DNA of 43,169 bases from Nanobdellota archaeon. Lineage in GTDB: Archaea; Nanobdellota; Nanobdellia; Parvarchaeales; Parvarchaeaceae. Both the position numbers and the translations under genes were made by a program. Positions within the stretch are counted from its first letter, which is position 1. Every line of letters starts with the position of its first letter. The stretch is from positions 1-43,169 of the forward strand of contig JAJYRE010000002.1 of the NCBI GenBank assembly GCA_021794235.1. Reading direction: 5' to 3'. A model generated the notes under the pieces. The model worked only from the letters and a program-made list of their open reading frames with translations, searched no databases and was not told where the DNA came from. Of the stretch, positions 15,132 to 23,925 are shown piece after piece.

Positions 15132-16842
15132 ACTTCTCCTCCGGAAGAAGTTTTTTCAGGTAGTCTGGCATTTCTGGAGGTATAAAGAATGATGTTTTTA
15201 TCCCGTTCTGGTTTTTAGTAAACACAATGTTCTTGAGCCAGTTTCTGTCTTTTTTTGGATAGTCCTTTCTGTAATGTGCGCCCCTGCTTTCCTTTCGCAT
15301 TTTGGCACCGATGACCAAAAGCTCTGCTATCTGGCTCATGTTTTCAAGTTCCATGCACTGCAGGAACCCTGGATTGAAAACCATCCCCCCCGAAACGCCT
15401 ATATCCTTTATCCTGGACTGGATCTCCTTTATCTTTTTAATAGCCTTATCCAACCCCTCCTCATCTCTGACTATGCCCACATTTTCTGACATAGTCTTTC
15501 TGAGCTCTTCAGTCAACTTGTATGGATTTTCCGCATTTTCTTTTATGAACGATTTAACTCTCTGTATCTCTGACTCTATATCACGTGAGTCTATCCTTGA
15601 ATTGTTAACTGACGATATGTAGGCGGCTACGTTAGAGCCGGTGGTTTTTCCGAATACTAGTAAGTCGGCAAGGGAATTGCCACCCAGTCTGTTTGCACCG
15701 TGTACGCCCGTCGCGGCTTCCCCTATCGCAAACAACCCCTTCACACTGGACATGCCCGTGTTTGGGTCCACTTTTATTCCACCCATATAGTAGTGTACGG
15801 TGGGCGCCACTTCCATTTTCTCTTTTGTTATATCTACTCCGGCAAAGTCCATAAACTGTTCGTACATCCCGGGTAGTTTCTTCATTATGAACTGTGAACC
15901 CTTGTGTGAGATATCCAGGTAGACTCCTCCGTGCTCGGTCCCTCTCCCTTCGGTTATCTCCCTGTATATAGATCTTGCAACGACGTCCCGTGCGTCTAAC
16001 TCCTTTTTTTCCGGAGAGTATTTTAACATAAACCGTTCGCCCTTCGTGTTCAGAAGGACTCCCCCCTCCCCCCTTACCCCTTCTGTTACCAGCAGGCCCT
16101 TTACGCCGGGAGGCCAGACCATGCCGGTCGGATGGAACTGTATCATCTCCATATCCATCATTTCTGCACCCGCGTTGAATGCGAGTGCCAACCCGTCACC
16201 GGTGGTTTCCCAGGAGTTTGACGTGACTTCATATATACGTCCGCATCCGCCGGTGGCTATTATCGTGGCTTTGGATTCGAATACTGTAAACGTTCCCTTC
16301 TTCAGGTCGATTCCCAATGCACCCGTGACTTTTCCATCTTTCTCGAAAAGTTTTGTTATGAAAATCTCATCAAATACATTTACGTTTTCACTGTGTAGAA
16401 TTCTGTCCTCAAGTGTTCTGATAATCTCCAATCCTGTTTTGTCACCTACGTGGCAGAGTCTTCTGTACGTATGTGCTCCAAACGCCCTCTGCATTATCTT
16501 TTTCTCAGGTGTCCTATCGAAAAGGGCACCCATCTCCTCAAGTTCGAATACCCTGTCGGGGGCCTCCTTAGCCAGCCTCTCGGCAAATCTCCAGTCCGAT
16601 ATATACACCCCCTCGACCATCGTGTCCATGAAGTGTACTTCCCAGTTATCCTTTGGGTCGACGTCTCCTAAGGATGCAGCTATTCCGCCTTCCGCCATCA
16701 CCGTGTGTGCCTTGCCTAAAAGCGATTTGGAAACCACCGTTACATTCGCACCTTCTGCTACCGCCTGCTCTGCGGCTCTAAGTCCGGATCCTCCCGCGCC
16801 TATTACAAGAACGTCCGTCGTTATAGTTTTGAAATCTCCCAT
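15124..16842 (-). CDS. sdhA: Succinate dehydrogenase flavoprotein subunit
   Basis: A 572-residue flavoprotein. The Rossmann motif G-A-G-G-S-G is at 15-20. His46 in K-A-H-T-V-M-A-E-G-G-I is the expected covalent FAD ligand. The substrate loop includes Q-F-H-P-T-G near 240 and R-D-V-V-A-R-S near 285-291. G-A-N-R-L-G-G-N-S-L near 382-391 completes the FAD/substrate site. It oxidises succinate to fumarate on the cytoplasmic side. The start codon lies just after the citrate synthase stop, and its AGGAGG ribosome-binding sequence is formed by the last citrate synthase codons. SdhA rather than fumarate reductase is favoured by the oxidative gene set. Confidence 0.96.
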   Translation of the reverse strand: MGDFKTITTDVLVIGAGGSGLRAAEQAVAEGANVTVVSKSLLGKAHTVMAEGGIAASLGDVDPKDNWEVHFMDTMVEGVYISDWRFAERLAKEAPDRVFELEEMGALFDRTPEKKIMQRAFGAHTYRRLCHVGDKTGLEIIRTLEDRILHSENVNVFDEIFITKLFEKDGKVTGALGIDLKKGTFTVFESKATIIATGGCGRIYEVTSNSWETTGDGLALAFNAGAEMMDMEMIQFHPTGMVWPPGVKGLLVTEGVRGEGGVLLNTKGERFMLKYSPEKKELDARDVVARSIYREITEGRGTEHGGVYLDISHKGSQFIMKKLPGMYEQFMDFAGVDITKEKMEVAPTVHYYMGGIKVDPNTGMSSVKGLFAIGEAATGVHGANRLGGNSLADLLVFGKTTGSNVAAYISSVNNSRIDSRDIESEIQRVKSFIKENAENPYKLTEELRKTMSENVGIVRDEEGLDKAIKKIKEIQSRIKDIGVSGGMVFNPGFLQCMELENMSQIAELLVIGAKMRKESRGAHYRKDYPKKDRNWLKNIVFTKNQNGIKTSFFIPPEMPDYLKKLLPEEKYD

Positions 16843-16843
16843 C

Positions 16844-17995
16844 TCAACTCCTCCTTTCTATAGGTACATATTCCAGGTCCAATTCTCCGGTGTACACTTC
16901 CAAAGGTCTAAAGAGCTTATTGTTTCTCCAGTATTCTATTATATGTGTACACCAGCCCAGGCTCCTGCTCGATGCAAATATTATATCAAAGACTTCCGTC
17001 TGCACTCCTGCCCACAAGTAGAGCGGTCCGGCGAAGAAGTCTACATTCGGCCATATACCGTGGCTTTCCCCCAGTCTTTCTATCATAAGCTTTTCGGCTA
17101 TCAGTGATATCTCTATTAGTTTCCGTACATCCTCGTCTGCGCTGTCCTTTGCCCTTTCAAGGTACGCCTTCAGTATCCTTGCACGCGGGTCGTAAGTTTT
17201 ATAGACTCTGTGCCCGAATCCCATTATCCGCTTTTTGCCGGCTAACGCCTCATTTATATAACTCTCGGTGTTTTTCGGGTCTCCTATATCCCTCATCATT
17301 TTTATCGCCGCTTCATCCGCACCACCGTGGAGCGGGCCTTTGAGTGTAGAAACACCTGCCGTAACAGCCGAATAGATGTCAGCAAGCGTGGAACATGCTA
17401 CCAGTGTGGCGAAGGTCGAAGCGTTTGAACTGTGTTCTGCGTGTATAATAAACATGACATCCATGAATTTTGCCTTTTCCGCATTCGGTTTTTCGCCGCT
17501 CAGCATGTATAAGAAATTTTCGGAATGTCCGAGATTGCTGTCGGGCTCTATCGGGTCCTTTTTGTTTCTCAGTCTCCATATCGCGGCCGAGACTGTTGGC
17601 ATTTTAGCTATTATCCTTATTGCCTTCTCCACGTTTTCTGCTTCGTTATCCGAATATGGTTTACTGTCATCCTCAGCCGCAGCCGATACCGCAGTCCTTA
17701 GTAGGTCGAGCGGGCTCAACTTGTCAGCGAATCCTTCTATAAGACCCTTCGTGTCTTCAGATATCGCCCTTTCTTTTTTTAGTTTTTTATCAAGGTCGTT
17801 TAGCTGGTCTTCGGTCGGCAGTTTTCCGTATAACAGCAGATAGCATACTTCTTCAAAGCTAGAATTCTGTGCGAGAGTGTCTATGGAGTATCCTCTGTAA
17901 TAAAGGCGGCCGAGTGTACCATCTACCTTTGAAATACCGGATTCGGCTATGTAAACCCCCTCCAGTCCGTAGTGTATCTCCGGCTTGGTTTCCAT
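16844..17995 (-). CDS. gltA: Citrate synthase
   Basis: A 383-residue enzyme of the short archaeal/Gram-positive type. Substrate and catalytic landmarks are H-A-E-H-S-S-N-A-S-T (His188), K-G-P-L-H-G-G (His223), G-F-G-H-R-V-Y-K (His262) and the catalytic Asp of N-V-D-F-F-A-G near 318. It condenses oxaloacetate and acetyl-CoA; a 2-methylcitrate synthase role is less likely given the TCA neighbours. Its ATG shares one base with the korB stop, and the TGA is one base before sdhA. Confidence 0.96.
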   Translation of the reverse strand: METKPEIHYGLEGVYIAESGISKVDGTLGRLYYRGYSIDTLAQNSSFEEVCYLLLYGKLPTEDQLNDLDKKLKKERAISEDTKGLIEGFADKLSPLDLLRTAVSAAAEDDSKPYSDNEAENVEKAIRIIAKMPTVSAAIWRLRNKKDPIEPDSNLGHSENFLYMLSGEKPNAEKAKFMDVMFIIHAEHSSNASTFATLVACSTLADIYSAVTAGVSTLKGPLHGGADEAAIKMMRDIGDPKNTESYINEALAGKKRIMGFGHRVYKTYDPRARILKAYLERAKDSADEDVRKLIEISLIAEKLMIERLGESHGIWPNVDFFAGPLYLWAGVQTEVFDIIFASSRSLGWCTHIIEYWRNNKLFRPLEVYTGELDLEYVPIERRS

Positions 17996-18918
17996 TAAAC
18001 CTCTAGGGATTTAAGGAGCGGCTCTATGTCTGTCAAGGACTTGCCGGAACCGTCTGTGATTTCCTGCGCTATCGGGGAAGTCATACCTCTCTTGGCTAGC
18101 CTATCCTCGAACACATCGGGGTCTTCGCACTGGTAGAATATACCCGTGTGTATGTTATCCTCATCCTCACTCAGAAGCATGCTTATAGCGTTCAGCTTTT
18201 TCTTGTTTATCTCATTATTATCCGCTGCATTTTTGACGATGCCGTCATATTCGCCCGGAAGAGGTTTCGTGTGTGCATTAAACCATGTAGCCGACGTAAA
18301 CTCCGGATTGTATGTTGGACATCCCTGTAATATATCCACCAGTGCCAGGCCTCTGTGTTGCAGGGCTTTTATCATTATGTCCGTCAGCTCCTTAACTTTG
18401 TAACTCTGTGCCCTCGCGACGAATGTGTATCCCGACATTATTGCCAGTGCTATAGGATTTAGTGCCCCGTTTATGTTTGGTGCAGGTAAGGACTTGGTCT
18501 TTCTTCCCTTCGGCAGGGTTGGACTGGCCTGACCTTTCGTCAGCGAGTACACCCCATTGTCGTGTATGAAAAGTTTAATGTCAACATTTCTTCTTCCTGC
18601 ACTTATGAAGTGCCCCACGCCTATCCCGTAGGTGTCTCCATCCCCGCTGTCTATAATTACAGACATCTCCGGATTTGCAAGTTTTATGCCTTCTGCAAAC
18701 GGGATAGCCCTACCGTGTAGAGTATGTACTCCGTTTACATTTACCAAGTGCGGTAGCTTCGACGAGCAACCTATTCCGGAGACTATAACAGTCTTGTTTG
18801 GATCCAGGTTTGCGCCTATTATCGCGTTTTTAACCGCCAGCACTATACCGGAATCGCCGCAACCCGGGCACCAGTCATTGAACTCATTTGATGTTAGGCT
18901 TTTCAGATCAGTAACCAT
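17995..18918 (-). CDS. korB: 2-oxoacid:ferredoxin oxidoreductase beta subunit
   Basis: A 307-residue thiamine diphosphate-binding subunit. W-C-P-G-C-G-D at 16-22 supplies Cys17 and Cys20, G-I-G-C-S at 48-52 supplies Cys51, and a fourth cysteine occurs near 198 in L-Q-G-C-P-T-Y-N; these four match the [4Fe-4S] ligands of the Sulfolobus-type enzyme. The TPP motif is G-D-G-D-T-Y-G near 92-98 with D-N-G-V-Y-S-L-T-K-G-Q near 120. It starts inside korA (11-base overlap) with AAGGTGAT as ribosome-binding sequence. Citrate synthase follows directly, which favours 2-oxoglutarate as substrate, though such enzymes often accept pyruvate too. Confidence 0.95.
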   Translation of the reverse strand: MVTDLKSLTSNEFNDWCPGCGDSGIVLAVKNAIIGANLDPNKTVIVSGIGCSSKLPHLVNVNGVHTLHGRAIPFAEGIKLANPEMSVIIDSGDGDTYGIGVGHFISAGRRNVDIKLFIHDNGVYSLTKGQASPTLPKGRKTKSLPAPNINGALNPIALAIMSGYTFVARAQSYKVKELTDIMIKALQHRGLALVDILQGCPTYNPEFTSATWFNAHTKPLPGEYDGIVKNAADNNEINKKKLNAISMLLSEDEDNIHTGIFYQCEDPDVFEDRLAKRGMTSPIAQEITDGSGKSLTDIEPLLKSLEV

Positions 18919-20761
18919 TCAGTATCACCTTGTTTTCGCCCTTCATTACCCTCGTCAGGGCCTCGGAGACCTCGTCGTACCTTACTAGCCTTCCGTTGTA
19001 CTTCAATATCTCGTTAGGTATAACGAATCCGGTAACTGAAGCTATGTGCTGCTTTAGCTGTGCGGTTATGTTCTCTTCGATTATAACCGTGTTCTTAGCT
19101 TTCTTAAGGATCTCCACAGCTTCTTTTGGCAGAGGATGTATAAGTTTTATCTGCATCACTGCTACCTTGTTATTTCCTTCAACGGCTTCTATCACCGCTG
19201 CGGATGGGCCACCCCATGTCACTGCCAACAGTTCCGCGTTATTTACGTCACCTACCATCTTGAACTTTTCTTCTGGTTTTAGATCCTGCAGTATCCTGTC
19301 GTATTTTCCGTTTCTCTTATCCATCATTTTAATTCTATTGGTTGGCTCTTCCGAAACATGGCCCCACTCATCGTGTTCATCCCCGGTAAGCCAGAATATC
19401 GCGTTTGGATTTCCGAGTTTTATTCTTGGAGATATATTGTCATCCGTGAATTCGAATCTCTTGTAAGGGGCTTTTACCTCATCAACCAATTTTCCCCTAT
19501 CCACCCTATACCTGTCTTTTATCGCTGTGACTGTGCTTTTGCTCATGTTCATGGATCCCTGCGATATCGCTTTTTCTCCAAGAACTATAACCGGTAACTG
19601 GTACCTTTCCGCATAATTGAACGCTTCAGCGGTCATCTCTATAGACTCTTCAACGTCGCCAGGTGCCATTATGATTCTGCCGAAGTCGCCGTGTCCCTGG
19701 TGGATCGCGAACATGAGGTCTCCCTGCTCGGTTCTTGTCGGTTGGCCCGTCGCCGGTGCACCCCTCTGGTGGTCTACAAGCACCAGTGGCACTTCGTTCA
19801 TGCCGGCCCATGTGACTGTCTCCGCCATCAGTGACATACCCGGTCCGGATGTCGAGCTTGAGGCCCTAACGCCCGCCACATTCGCACCAGCAGTCATAGC
19901 TAATACCGCAAGTTCACTTTCAGGCTGTATTACTCTTATACCGAGCTCCGGATGTTCTTCTATGAATACACTTTCATCACTGGCCGGGGTAATGGGATAG
20001 TAAATCTGCATCTTGCATCCTGCTATGGCCTTTCCTATGGCGGTCGATGCAAAACCTTCCATGTATATCTGCTGGCCCTGGTCGCCGTTTTTAAGAATCT
20101 TTTCGGGTGTCATGCCCTTTGATTTCATGTAGTTTATTGTTTCGCTTGCCAGTTCACCGTTTCTCGTCTTTAAGTACTCTACAGTCTCCTCCGAAACCGA
20201 AACGTCCAGGTCAACTACACTCTGAGGTTTCTTTGCGAATTCGCTTTTTATCGCCTCCACAACAGCATCATGGTCAAATCCCAGGAGATACGCCGAAGCA
20301 CTTACGCATATTATATTTTTAGCTATCACGACATCGCTTGTCGGTTTGTTGAACTTTTTCGCTACACCGCTTATTATAGAATCGAAATCTATATCCAAAA
20401 TTTTTATATCATTCCTGCCTATTTTCGCCTTCTCGAGCTTGCTGTCGACTACGAGAAGGCCGTCCTTCTTTATGTCTCTTGCGTGCCCTTCGTGGACTAT
20501 TTCTCCCCTCTCGTTCTTCTCCCCGAGCACGGACTCCGTATCCGCGAAAACTGCCATGTCTACAGTGCTAGGTATCGATGCGATTTTTTTATCGGATACC
20601 CTGACAGTAAAAAAGCTGTGCATGCCCTTAATGTTAGAGAAATACTCCCTGTAACCGTATATGTTGTATCCAAACTTCATCATAAGTCTGGAGAAAAGCC
20701 CGAGCGCTACATCTATACCGCTTCCTTGCTTTCCACCCGTCATCCAGGTTAATTCTACCAT
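18908..20761 (-). CDS. korA: 2-oxoacid:ferredoxin oxidoreductase, fused gamma-alpha subunit
   Basis: A 617-residue fusion. Residues about 1-190 are the gamma domain (start M-T-G-G-K-Q-G-S-G). Residues about 230-617 are the alpha domain with the CoA/2-oxoacid signature Y-P-I-T-P at 255-259. This gamma-alpha fusion with a separate beta subunit is the two-subunit architecture known from Sulfolobus and other aerobic archaea. It decarboxylates a 2-oxoacid (probably 2-oxoglutarate) to its CoA ester and reduces ferredoxin. It starts ten bases after the thioredoxin stop. No dedicated ferredoxin gene is seen nearby. Confidence 0.95.
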   Translation of the reverse strand: MVELTWMTGGKQGSGIDVALGLFSRLMMKFGYNIYGYREYFSNIKGMHSFFTVRVSDKKIASIPSTVDMAVFADTESVLGEKNERGEIVHEGHARDIKKDGLLVVDSKLEKAKIGRNDIKILDIDFDSIISGVAKKFNKPTSDVVIAKNIICVSASAYLLGFDHDAVVEAIKSEFAKKPQSVVDLDVSVSEETVEYLKTRNGELASETINYMKSKGMTPEKILKNGDQGQQIYMEGFASTAIGKAIAGCKMQIYYPITPASDESVFIEEHPELGIRVIQPESELAVLAMTAGANVAGVRASSSTSGPGMSLMAETVTWAGMNEVPLVLVDHQRGAPATGQPTRTEQGDLMFAIHQGHGDFGRIIMAPGDVEESIEMTAEAFNYAERYQLPVIVLGEKAISQGSMNMSKSTVTAIKDRYRVDRGKLVDEVKAPYKRFEFTDDNISPRIKLGNPNAIFWLTGDEHDEWGHVSEEPTNRIKMMDKRNGKYDRILQDLKPEEKFKMVGDVNNAELLAVTWGGPSAAVIEAVEGNNKVAVMQIKLIHPLPKEAVEILKKAKNTVIIEENITAQLKQHIASVTGFVIPNEILKYNGRLVRYDEVSEALTRVMKGENKVILNGY

Positions 20762-20771
20762 GAGTGTAAAC

Positions 20772-21095
20772 CTACTGCAGGTTGTCGTTTATCCACTTTA
20801 ACAGTGCATCTTTCTGCATTGCACCAACAACGCTTGTTTTTACCTGTCCGTCCTTTATTAGAAGTGTAGTGGGTATAGCTTCAACTCCGTACTTTGTGGC
20901 TATTTCCTGGTTTTCATCTACATTTATCTTGACCAGTTTTATTTTGTCCTTCATTTTTTCTGAAACGTCCTCTATTATCGGCGAGTACCATCTGCAAGGC
21001 ATGCACCACGGCGCCCAGAGATCTACAAGAACCGGGATTTTAGATTCAAGAACTTCCGTTTTAAATTTTTCCTCACCACTCACATCTATAGCCAT
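20772..21095 (-). CDS. trxA: Thioredoxin
   Basis: A 107-residue single-domain thioredoxin. The active site is W-A-P-W-C-M-P-C-R at about 27-35, and the cis-proline loop is E-A-I-P-T-T near 73-78. The C-P dipeptide differs from the common W-C-G-P-C and is seen in some archaeal thioredoxins. It leads the nine-gene TCA operon, ten bases before korA, and may serve redox control or repair of the iron-sulfur enzymes downstream; that link is inference. GGAGGTT at 21104-21110 is a clear ribosome-binding site. Confidence 0.93.
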   Translation of the reverse strand: MAIDVSGEEKFKTEVLESKIPVLVDLWAPWCMPCRWYSPIIEDVSEKMKDKIKLVKINVDENQEIATKYGVEAIPTTLLIKDGQVKTSVVGAMQKDALLKWINDNLQ

Positions 21096-21103
21096 ATTAT
21101 GTT

Positions 21104-21110
21104 AACCTCC
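21104..21110 (-). promoter_or_regulatory. Shine-Dalgarno sequence of trxA
   Basis: GGAGGTT on the minus strand, about ten bases before the ATG at 21095. It shows that the first gene of this operon has a real 5' leader, unlike most other first genes in the window. Confidence 0.7.
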
Positions 21111-21140
21111 AAACAGTGTGCCTATCTATCACAAAGTCGT

Positions 21141-21153
21141 CTATTTTATATCC
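21141..21153 (-). promoter_or_regulatory. TATA box of the TCA operon
   Basis: The minus strand reads GGATATAAAATAG, about 46-58 bases before the trxA ATG. With the usual spacing it would start transcription near 21121 and leave a leader of about 25 bases containing the Shine-Dalgarno sequence. Confidence 0.55.
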
Positions 21154-21333
21154 AATTATGTTTTTTCTGCTATTTAAGATTTCCCTGGATTTTTTATTTT
21201 TTTCTGGGCATCACCGCAGATTTTTGCAATGAACGTTAGTATTAATCCGATAGTAAGAAAAATATTCCATAGTAACTTTTCGGCAATCTTTATAAACCAT
21301 TATCGGATCCTTTCTATATAGAGGCGCTCTAAA
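21154..21333. other. Divergent intergenic region between trxA and the DUF981 gene
   Basis: AT-rich region. On the plus strand CTATATAG (21314-21321) and TTTATAAACC (21290-21299) are candidate promoter elements for the DUF981 gene. On the minus strand 21174-21299 is open for 41 codons encoding one hydrophobic helix flanked by lysines, but without an ATG, GTG or TTG start. No tRNA or repeat was seen. Confidence 0.4.
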
Positions 21334-21900
21334 ATGGTATTCATAGACTCACTGTCGGTCATGCTGCTGCTTTTGGGATTCAGTACCCTAATCATCGCAA
21401 TGTTCTTCTTCTTGTCAGCCAGGGGCAAAAAGGATATGAGTGTGCTCATAGCGCCCGGTTTTATCTTTGGACTATTCGACGCCGTCAGCGGGTTTTTAAT
21501 GTCATTCAGCTGGCCATTGCCAGGTGCTTATAACATGCTGTTCGGGGATCCACTGCTCGTTTTAGGGCTGTTCCTTATCGCAGGCGCCTTTATGCTTTAC
21601 AAAAAGATGGATGTAAGGATAATTTCGGTATTCGGGGTGTTCCTCGGAGTCTACCTTGCGATAAGTGCCGCTGCGATAGCTAACTTCAATCTTGAGACGG
21701 GGGTCAACTTCCTGCCGTCTTTCGGTTTATACGTCTTCTCAGCACTCTCCGGGATATTCTCTCCGCTAATATACGTAAAGGGAAACAGGAAGGGAAAGTA
21801 CGCTTACTATTTTGTTTTCGCACTGCTTATAATAACTACGTTCATAGCATTCTTTTTGGGGTATGGTTCGATATATGCCCATCTTAGGTCTCCACCGTAA
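21334..21900 (+). CDS. DUF981 family membrane protein
   Basis: A 188-residue protein with six or so membrane helices spread over its whole length. The segment G-L-F-D-A-V-S-G-F-L-M-S followed by W-P-L-P-G and a Y-N-M-L-F-G-D-P motif (about 45-75) matches the DUF981 family of archaeal and bacterial membrane proteins. No function is established. It stands alone between two minus-strand operons and is transcribed divergently from trxA. Small charged loops and an overall Gly/Ala/Phe-rich make-up suggest a compact integral protein. Confidence 0.65.
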   Translation: MVFIDSLSVMLLLLGFSTLIIAMFFFLSARGKKDMSVLIAPGFIFGLFDAVSGFLMSFSWPLPGAYNMLFGDPLLVLGLFLIAGAFMLYKKMDVRIISVFGVFLGVYLAISAAAIANFNLETGVNFLPSFGLYVFSALSGIFSPLIYVKGNRKGKYAYYFVFALLIITTFIAFFLGYGSIYAHLRSPP

Positions 21901-21914
21901 TTTCTAAAAGTAAT

Positions 21915-22787
21915 TTAACTTTTGATCCTGTTCTTTATAAGCTCTTGTAGTTCCTTGAAATCCTTAGCCACCGGAACTCCCGCATCGTTGAAGGCTGCTA
22001 TCTTGCCTTTCGCGGTTCCTACATTGCCGGATATTATTGCACCCGCGTGGCCCATCCGCTTTCCAGGAGGGGAGAACACACCGTCTATGTATGCAACTAC
22101 CGGCTTTTTCATGCTGTTTTTTATAAATGCAGCAGCATTCTCTTCTTCTCCGCCACCAATCTCTCCGACTATAACCACGCCCTTCGTCTGATCGTCATCT
22201 TCCAGCATCTTGAGAACTTCGGTGAATCTCGTCCCTATGACCTTATCTCCCCCTATTCCGACTATTGTGCTTTCACCAAGGCCGGTTTTGTTTATGTTGT
22301 CAACGATTTCATACGTAAGCGTCCCGCTTCTCGAAACAACGCCGACTACGCCTTTTTTGAGTATTCCATTCGGTATTATCCCCATCTTCCCGATACCGGG
22401 GACCGCTATACCCGGGCCGTTTGGTCCTATAATCCGTGCTCCGTTTAACCTAGAATATTCATTTAGTTCAAGCATGTCCTGAGACGGTACATGCTCCGTT
22501 ATTATCACTATAAGTTTTATCCCCGCGTCTATCGCTTCTATTACGGCATCTTTTGTCAGTTTGGAAGGTACGAATACTACCGATGAGTTTGCACCAGTCT
22601 CATTAACAGCTTCCTTTACGCTGTCAAATATCTTTATCTTGCCGACCACCGTTCCGCCTTTTCCGGGTGTGACGCCCGCAACTACATTAGAGCCGAGTTC
22701 TATCATGGCATTCATATGGAAACTGCCCTGGTGCCCGGTTGCGCCCTGAACTAGTATCTTTGTATTCCTATCCATCATTATTGCCAT
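21915..22787 (-). CDS. sucD: Succinyl-CoA synthetase alpha subunit
   Basis: A 290-residue protein of standard length. The CoA-binding Rossmann start has Q-G-A-T-G-H-Q-G near 14-21. G-P-N-G-P-G near 121-126 follows, and the phosphorylated histidine is His247 in R-M-G-H-A-G-A. It joins SucC to interconvert succinyl-CoA and succinate with formation of a nucleoside triphosphate. It starts one base after the sucC stop, showing the usual sucCD operon order. Confidence 0.95.
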   Translation of the reverse strand: MAIMMDRNTKILVQGATGHQGSFHMNAMIELGSNVVAGVTPGKGGTVVGKIKIFDSVKEAVNETGANSSVVFVPSKLTKDAVIEAIDAGIKLIVIITEHVPSQDMLELNEYSRLNGARIIGPNGPGIAVPGIGKMGIIPNGILKKGVVGVVSRSGTLTYEIVDNINKTGLGESTIVGIGGDKVIGTRFTEVLKMLEDDDQTKGVVIVGEIGGGEEENAAAFIKNSMKKPVVAYIDGVFSPPGKRMGHAGAIISGNVGTAKGKIAAFNDAGVPVAKDFKELQELIKNRIKS

Positions 22788-22788
22788 A

Positions 22789-23892
22789 TTATTCTCTCGC
22801 CAGTTTTACTGCCTCTTCTATAGCTTCGTCCATACCTTCGAATGTTCTTATGTTGTTCTTTTTCAGTATTCTGATCCCCTCCTCTTCGTTGAAACCTCTA
22901 AGTCTTACAAGTATGGGGCACTTCGGTTTTAGTTTTATTATTGCTTCGGATATTCCGGTCGCCACAGTATCAGCCTTGGTTACTCCCCCGAATATATTGA
23001 TCAGTATGACCCTCGGATCGGTTTCCATAACAAGTTCAACAGCCTGCGATACCTTCTCTGGGTCGTCCGTGCCGCTGAGGTCCAAGAAGTCTGCAGCTTC
23101 TCCTCCCTTCAATTTTATCTGGTCTATTGTTGCGAGGTTGAGTCCGGCCCCGTTTGCTATTACTCCCACCTTTCCGTCCAGTCTGACGAATGTCACCCCT
23201 ATCTTTTCCGCTTTGCTCTCTATCGGATCCGCCGGGTTTCTAAAGCGTAAATATTTATCATGTCTGAACAATGCATCATCTTCTATTATAATTTTTGAAT
23301 CAAGGGCAACCAATCCTTCTTTAGACAGGGCCAGCGGATTTATCTCTACCAGTTCTGCATCCTCTTTTCTGTAGAGTCTCCACATTGAATCCAGCATCGA
23401 TGAAAACTGCGGCTGTAACTCTCCGTCCAAGCCCAAAAACTTTGACAGCTCCCTTTTTCGATAATCAGGAACTCCGATAAAAATGTCTATATCTATTTTC
23501 TTTATGTACGCCTTGTCCACTCGTTCTATATCAACGCCGCCCTTCCGGGAGGCTATCAGCATTACGGACCGCTCTCCTCTATCAAGCACAAGGCTTAGAT
23601 AAAACTCTTTAGTGTGCTCCGTGAACTTTTCTAAAAGAAATTTTTCAGCTCTGAAGCCGTTGAAATCTAGCTTCTTTATTTTTTCTATCGCGCTCATCGC
23701 CTGTTTCTTGGTGGAGACTTTTACAACGCCGCCGGATGTTCCCCTGTGCCCCGTGGGCACCTGCGCCTTTATTACGTAGTTACCATGGAGCTCCCTGATG
23801 TCCCTGCCGCTTTTGATAAGCCTGCTCTCCGGTACCTTTATTCCGTATTCCTTGAACAGTAACTTGCCTTCGTGTTCTTCAAGGTCTACCAT
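22789..23892 (-). CDS. sucC: Succinyl-CoA synthetase beta subunit
   Basis: A 367-residue protein with an N-terminal ATP-grasp domain (E-H-E-G-K-L-L-F-K-E-Y-G start; K-A-Q-V-P-T-G-H-R-G near 43-52) and a C-terminal domain with L-D-L-S-G-T-D-D and I-N-I-F-G-G-V-T. The metal-binding E-I-N-P-L-A lies near 198-203. It is slightly short for the family (about 380-400). The gene follows pmbA after 33 bases, with GGAG upstream of the start, so it may share the tldD-pmbA transcript. Confidence 0.94.
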   Translation of the reverse strand: MVDLEEHEGKLLFKEYGIKVPESRLIKSGRDIRELHGNYVIKAQVPTGHRGTSGGVVKVSTKKQAMSAIEKIKKLDFNGFRAEKFLLEKFTEHTKEFYLSLVLDRGERSVMLIASRKGGVDIERVDKAYIKKIDIDIFIGVPDYRKRELSKFLGLDGELQPQFSSMLDSMWRLYRKEDAELVEINPLALSKEGLVALDSKIIIEDDALFRHDKYLRFRNPADPIESKAEKIGVTFVRLDGKVGVIANGAGLNLATIDQIKLKGGEAADFLDLSGTDDPEKVSQAVELVMETDPRVILINIFGGVTKADTVATGISEAIIKLKPKCPILVRLRGFNEEEGIRILKKNNIRTFEGMDEAIEEAVKLARE

Positions 23893-23925
23893 ATTAATCT
23901 ATCCACTCCGGGATATTAATCATTT

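Noticed and set aside
16046-17107. Long 353-codon plus-strand open frame
   Set aside because: It is antisense to sdhA and the citrate synthase end, whose motifs are complete; its translation has no recognisable domain and is a shadow of codon bias.
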